This document shows, in pieces, positions 62,996-64,000 of a DNA stretch of 64,000 nt. A program made the translations under genes and the position numbers. The notes under the pieces were generated by a model. The model saw nothing but the letters and a program-made list of their open reading frames with translations. It made no database searches and was not told where the DNA came from. Every line of letters starts with the position of its first letter. Position 1 is the stretch's first letter. The DNA lies in contig JBBBDQ010000398.1 in NCBI GenBank assembly GCA_037127315.1, positions 4,837,501 to 4,901,500 of the forward strand, in the 5' to 3' direction. The stretch is from Ascarosepion bandense (Eukaryota > Mollusca > Cephalopoda > Sepiida > Sepiidae).

Positions 62996-63495
62996 GAGTC
63001 AATGTGTCGGGCCAGGAATTTTTTCCGCCAACATCCATCTTGCAAATATACAAATCAACCATTCGACCGTGCATAAAATCTGGTCAGGCGTACCTGCTGT
63101 CGGTCTCAGTGTTCTCGATGGGCTCCAAAGAAGAATCTGCAAAGTAATTGGTCCCGACATGGCAGCTCGGTGGGATCTAGCTTCCTTCTGACTCTTCCAA
63201 AAATATTTTAATGGCTTCTGCTCCAACGAAGTAGGTCACTGGTACCCTCTCCTCAAGAATTTACTCGTGCAACCAAGCTGGCAACAAGGTCCCACCCTTT
63301 TACAGTTAAATCATCCCATTGCACCTGTCTTCACTCTTGTGTTCACATCTTTCTCTTGCCTTTTCTCTGACACCCACTATAATTGGTTCTTCTTTCTCTT
63401 CACTCTTCTCCTGTCTAAACGTTTACTCTCTTATGTAGGCCCTTGCGCTTCAGTGCCGATATCGCCTTGCTTGGGGTGAAACGGTTAAAAAGATC
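62996..63495 (+). mobile_element. jockey-type LINE 3' copy, internally deleted
   Basis: CARNFFRQHPSCKYT in one frame, then KIWSGVPAVGLSVLDGLQRR and ICKVIGPDMAARWDLASF (IEYCCHIWSG reduced to K-IWSG), followed by CTTTTACAGTTAAATC and a 3' end GCCTTGCTTGGGGTGAAACG. The part encoding FSRTSRLWNSLP is deleted (around 63310). Confidence 0.75.
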
Positions 63496-63574
63496 TTATT
63501 TTGATGACATCAAAGATATTTATCTGAAAGTATTGATGTGATAAATTTATCTAACAACATCAGTCAAACGTTGA

Positions 63575-63655
63575 TCATCGCCACAATGGGTCGGATATTA
63601 TGAAAGGTCATTAAGGTCCATGCCCTGAAGTAACGTTGCATATAAAAGAAGAAAT
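63575..63655 (+). pseudogene. Possible RTE-type LINE 3' scrap
   Basis: AGGTCATTAAGGTCCATGCC, CTGAAGTAACG and a GCATATAAAAGAAGAAAT terminus recall the family end. Short and degenerate. Confidence 0.35.
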
Positions 63656-63795
63656 CGAACGTACCCGATATTCATCACATGATCAATAGGTTTGTGTAAT
63701 TCGTAGGTTCTAGATTAAATGGTCATATCCAAATACGTTTCTTCGTTCCCAGTAATACGAGACGAATTACACTAACGTAGGAAAATCTAAACTTA

Positions 63796-64000
63796 TTTAT
63801 AAATGGAACTTTGTCACTGTGTGTTTGTATATGTGTATGAGTGTCTGTATGTGTGCGTATGTCCGTTACCTATAGACTCCGAAACTGCTGAAGCGATTTT
63901 CTTGAAAATTTACACAGTTGTATTCTAAGCGTCTGCAAGTGTTCTTAGCTAGGATTTGTGTCGAGGTACCTGCGATAAATATCAAAAATCGATAATCGAA
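63796..64000 (+). mobile_element. Helitron-like non-autonomous element, copy 4 (cut by window end)
   Basis: TTATAAATGGAACTTTGTC, CGTTACCTATAGACTCCGAA, GCGATTTTCTTGAAAATTTA and TAAATATCAAAAATCGATAA follow the order of copy 3. The 3' end lies outside the window. Confidence 0.65.

Overview
The window reads as non-coding DNA from a repeat-rich invertebrate genome. It is AT-rich and full of (TA)n, (CA)n, (GA)n, (AAG)n and (TAA)n microsatellites. It holds decayed copies of several non-LTR retrotransposon families, a gypsy-type LTR element, Penelope-like elements (PLEs), tRNA-derived SINEs and Helitron-like repeats. A mollusc, most probably a cephalopod of the octopus type, fits this mixture best; that is inference from general knowledge, since no host gene confirms it. 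I found no convincing host exon, tRNA gene or rRNA gene. Nearly every protein-like reading frame is a broken transposon or low-complexity translation.

Layout. 0-6 kb: a LINE tail, microsatellites, a 640-bp inverted repeat (1847-3604) around a PLE endonuclease remnant, and an RTE-type LINE split by a SINE. 6-15 kb: a Helitron-like copy, a transposase-like remnant fused to a jockey-type LINE, more LINE 3' ends and a candidate terminal-inverted-repeat element (13988-14557). 15-16.7 kb: a PLE with inverted terminal repeats. 17-25.5 kb: LINE fragments, a hammerhead-bearing SINE, a (TA)-centred palindrome and the longest RTE-type copy. 25.5-31 kb: low-copy dispersed repeats, a composite microsatellite array, and a Helitron-like copy inside an RTE fragment. 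31.5-36 kb: SINEs, including one with an apparently intact hammerhead ribozyme, and a solo LTR inside a LINE. 36-47 kb: a minus-strand gypsy element carrying SINE, LINE and other insertions. 47-64 kb: LINEs with restriction-like endonucleases (RLE type) heavily invaded by other LINEs, a third hammerhead-SINE locus and two more Helitron-like copies.

Nothing here works as a gene set. The interest lies in retroelement architecture. Two unrelated tRNA-promoter SINE families each carry a hammerhead ribozyme just downstream of the B box (32627-32674; 20236-20290, 37381-37448 and 58133-58183). Short elements made only of a LINE 3' tail plus a 140-153 bp minisatellite occur three times. Datable nests show RLE LINE and gypsy elements as old hosts, and jockey-type, RTE-type and SINE copies as younger invaders.

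All homology calls come from reading motifs by eye, not from database searches, so boundaries are usually good to about 10-30 bp unless a target-site duplication is quoted.
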